The position numbers and the translations under genes were made by a program. The notes under the pieces were generated by a model. The model was not told where the DNA came from. It ran no database searches and worked only from the letters and a program-made list of their open reading frames with translations. A stretch of DNA of 30,964 nucleotides, taken from Welwitschia mirabilis. Lineage: Eukaryota; Gnetophyta; Gnetopsida; Welwitschiales. Where the stretch lies: NCBI GenBank assembly GCA_051453625.1, contig JBOZIK010000001.1, positions 226,872,660 through 226,903,623 of the forward strand, in the 5' to 3' direction. Of this stretch, positions 29,640 through 30,964 are shown one piece after another; within the stretch, counting starts at the first letter, position 1, and the number at the start of each line of letters is the position of its first letter.

Positions 29640-30362
29640 CTTGTCAATAATGAAATTATTTTAGATCACCACATTTCTAAGAAAGGTATTAAAATGGATT
29701 CTATAAAAGTTGGTATCATTAAAAACCTTAGCCTTTCAACCAATGTCAAATAAGTTAGATCATCTCTTGGTTATGCTATTTTCTATCATCATATTATTCA
29801 TGATTATGCTAAGGTTTGTAAATCCCTTCACTTATTACTTGAAAAAGATGCTAAATTTGATTGGAATAATTCATGTCAACTTGCATTTGATACACTTAAC
29901 AATAACATTTCTTCTAAACCTATTGTCATGGGTCTCGATTAGACTAAAAATTTTAAACTCATGTGTGATATAAGCAACATTACTATGGATGGGGTTCTTG
30001 GCTAAAAATATGAAAATGATTTCAAAGTTATATCCTGTCTTAGTAAAACTTTGTCCAAAGCCCAATACAACTATACTGCTACTGAAAGGAAAATGCTTGT
30101 CATCATCTTTTACCTTGATCATCTTCGAAACTATCTTCTTAGCTTCCACACCAATGTTTACACAAATAATATAGCCATATGCTATCTTATGACTATGAAA
30201 TATTTGAGTACTAGACTTATTAGGTGGATCCTTGTCATGCAAGAATTTAATCTCATCATCATCGATAAGGCTGGAAGACATAATAGTGTTGCAGATCACC
30301 TATCTCAACTTTCTTATTCTCGTGACGAAATTCCCATAAACGATTTGTTTATAGATGAATAA
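29640..30362 (+). pseudogene. Ty3/Athila-like RT connection and RNase H, largely open frame
   Basis: After the thumb (EIILDHHISKKGIKMDSIKV, SSLGYAIFYHHIIHDYAKV, LLLEKDAKFDWNNSCQLAFD) comes RNase H: FKLMCDISNITMDGVLG, SKAQYNYTATERKMLVII, NVYTNNIAICYL, STRLIRWILVMQEFNLII and SVADHLSQL. From 30051 to 30362 the frame is open for 103 codons. The Asp of LMCD, the Glu of TATERK and the Asp of VADH are retained; the Asp of YTDH is Asn, so activity is unlikely. RNase H removes the RNA strand during cDNA synthesis. Confidence 0.92.
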
Positions 30363-30389
30363 CTATTTGCTATTGAAAAACATTTATTT

Positions 30390-30964
30390 CATCTCTTCTA
30401 CTCATCTTACTTCTTGGTATGCTAATATTATGAACTACCTTATTACTATGAAAACACCTTAGCATTGGAACCATAACCAATACAAATATTTTCTCCATAT
30501 TATCAGTTACTATGAAAGGAATGAACCTCATCTTGATAGAAGATGTAAAGACCAAATCATGTGTAAGTATGCATTTGAGTGGGAAAGGTTAGAGATCCTT
30601 AACCTTTGCCATGGTGGGGAATGTTAGAAAGATTTTAGTGGATAAAAGACTATAATGAAAATTTTTAATTTTGGTTTTTATTGGTATAACCTTTTCAAAG
30701 ACTCATTTAACTTTGCTAGAAGGTGTGATGCTTGTCAATGTTATGGTAGCCTAACTCGTTCTCAAGATATGCCCCTTAAACCTATGGTTGAATGTAAACC
30801 TTTTGATTTTTAGGGAATTAAATTTGTAAACCCTATTAAACCATATTCTCATGATAAAAATTACATCATAGTGGCCATTGATTATGTTACTAAGTAGATC
30901 AAAGCTATTTCTAGTACCATGAATAATGCTCAAACTATTTGAAATTTTATCCAAAATTATATCT
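30390..30964 (+). pseudogene. Ty3/Athila-like integrase N-terminus and start of catalytic core, cut by window end
   Basis: SWYANIMNYLITMKTP (family PWFADI.NYL..G..P), DQIMCKYAFEWERLEILNLC, then a zinc-binding region ending FYWYNLFKDSFNFARRCDAC and QCYGS (family FYWPTLFKDA..F...CD.CQR.G), MPLKPMVECKPFDF, stop, GIKFVNP, IIVAIDYVTK, stop, IKAIS. Family: FD.WGIDFMGP and ILVAVDYVSKWVEA. Both TAG stops replace Trp. The first catalytic Asp (GIDF) is Lys, so the integrase is dead. The rest lies beyond the window. Confidence 0.9.

Larger units (their letters stand above)
24590..30964 (+). mobile_element. Athila-like Ty3 retrotransposon, 5' LTR to integrase, truncated by the window
   Basis: The order is LTR, tRNA-Asp-type primer site, hairpin leader, gag, protease, RT, RNase H, integrase, which is the Ty3/gypsy order, with RT and RNase H sequences closest to the Athila-type lineage. 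Only one RNase H is present and there is no chromodomain in view. The element starts directly after the second RNase H of the Tat/Ogre-like element, so it probably inserted there; the preceding bases CTTTT (24585-24589) would be the target-site duplication. Stops occur throughout, but domain order and length are almost complete. Confidence 0.88.

Noticed and set aside
29710-29973. 87-codon plus-strand frame
   Set aside because: Out of frame with the RT thumb/connection reading that matches Ty3 sequences.
29871-30299. 142-codon minus-strand frame, the longest gap-free one in the window
   Set aside because: Antisense to the RNase H domain, which is clearly recognisable on the plus strand.
1-30964. 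tRNA, rRNA or bacterial operon features
   Set aside because: No cloverleaf-type gene, rRNA segment, Shine-Dalgarno-led gene string or terminator was seen; the tRNA-like matches are retrotransposon primer sites.

Overview
The window looks like repeat-dominated intergenic DNA from a plant with a large genome. It is strongly AT-rich. Every protein homology I can read by eye belongs to plant retrotransposons, all decayed by stops and small indels, and I see no intact cellular gene. The density and age of the nested LTR elements would suit a gymnosperm or another very large plant genome, but I cannot name the species. Five runs of N interrupt the sequence; two lie inside CT microsatellites.

Layout. 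(A) 1-1944: minus-strand 5' part of an Athila-like Ty3 element: U5 end of an LTR, a tRNA-Asp-type primer binding site, a leader with hairpins, and a possible gag remnant. A 928-N gap follows. (B) 2973-3884: two ~300-bp LTR-start fragments of the same family facing each other as a long inverted repeat. (C) 5646-6190: decayed LINE C-terminus. (D) 7009-7076: CT/AT microsatellite. (E) 7972-10790: a small LTR element without gag or pol. It has a tRNA-iMet-type primer site, and its interior holds a GC-richer, gene-like segment and an A/T tract. It sits inside (F), a minus-strand Athila-like Ty3 element: integrase C-terminus at 7648-7941, gag/protease at 11200-12660. (G) about 15666-24589: plus-strand Tat/Ogre-like Ty3 element with candidate primer site, protease, reverse transcriptase with an intact YMDD, RNase H and a second, archaeal-type RNase H. 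About 4.5 kb of unrecognised sequence separates its protease from its RT. (H) 24590 to the window end: plus-strand Athila-like Ty3 element with a 1235-bp 5' LTR, primer site, hairpin leader, gag, protease, RT, RNase H and the start of integrase. It begins directly after the second RNase H of (G), so it probably inserted there.

The genes do not form a cellular pathway. They are successive layers of copy-and-paste elements, nested and then eroded, many of the stops being explicable as C-to-T or G-to-A changes. The points most worth checking are the gene-like cargo of the small LTR element (E), a recurrent GTCATCCCC...ATGAC hairpin motif shared by the LTRs and leaders of the Athila-like family, and the facing LTR fragments at 2973-3884.
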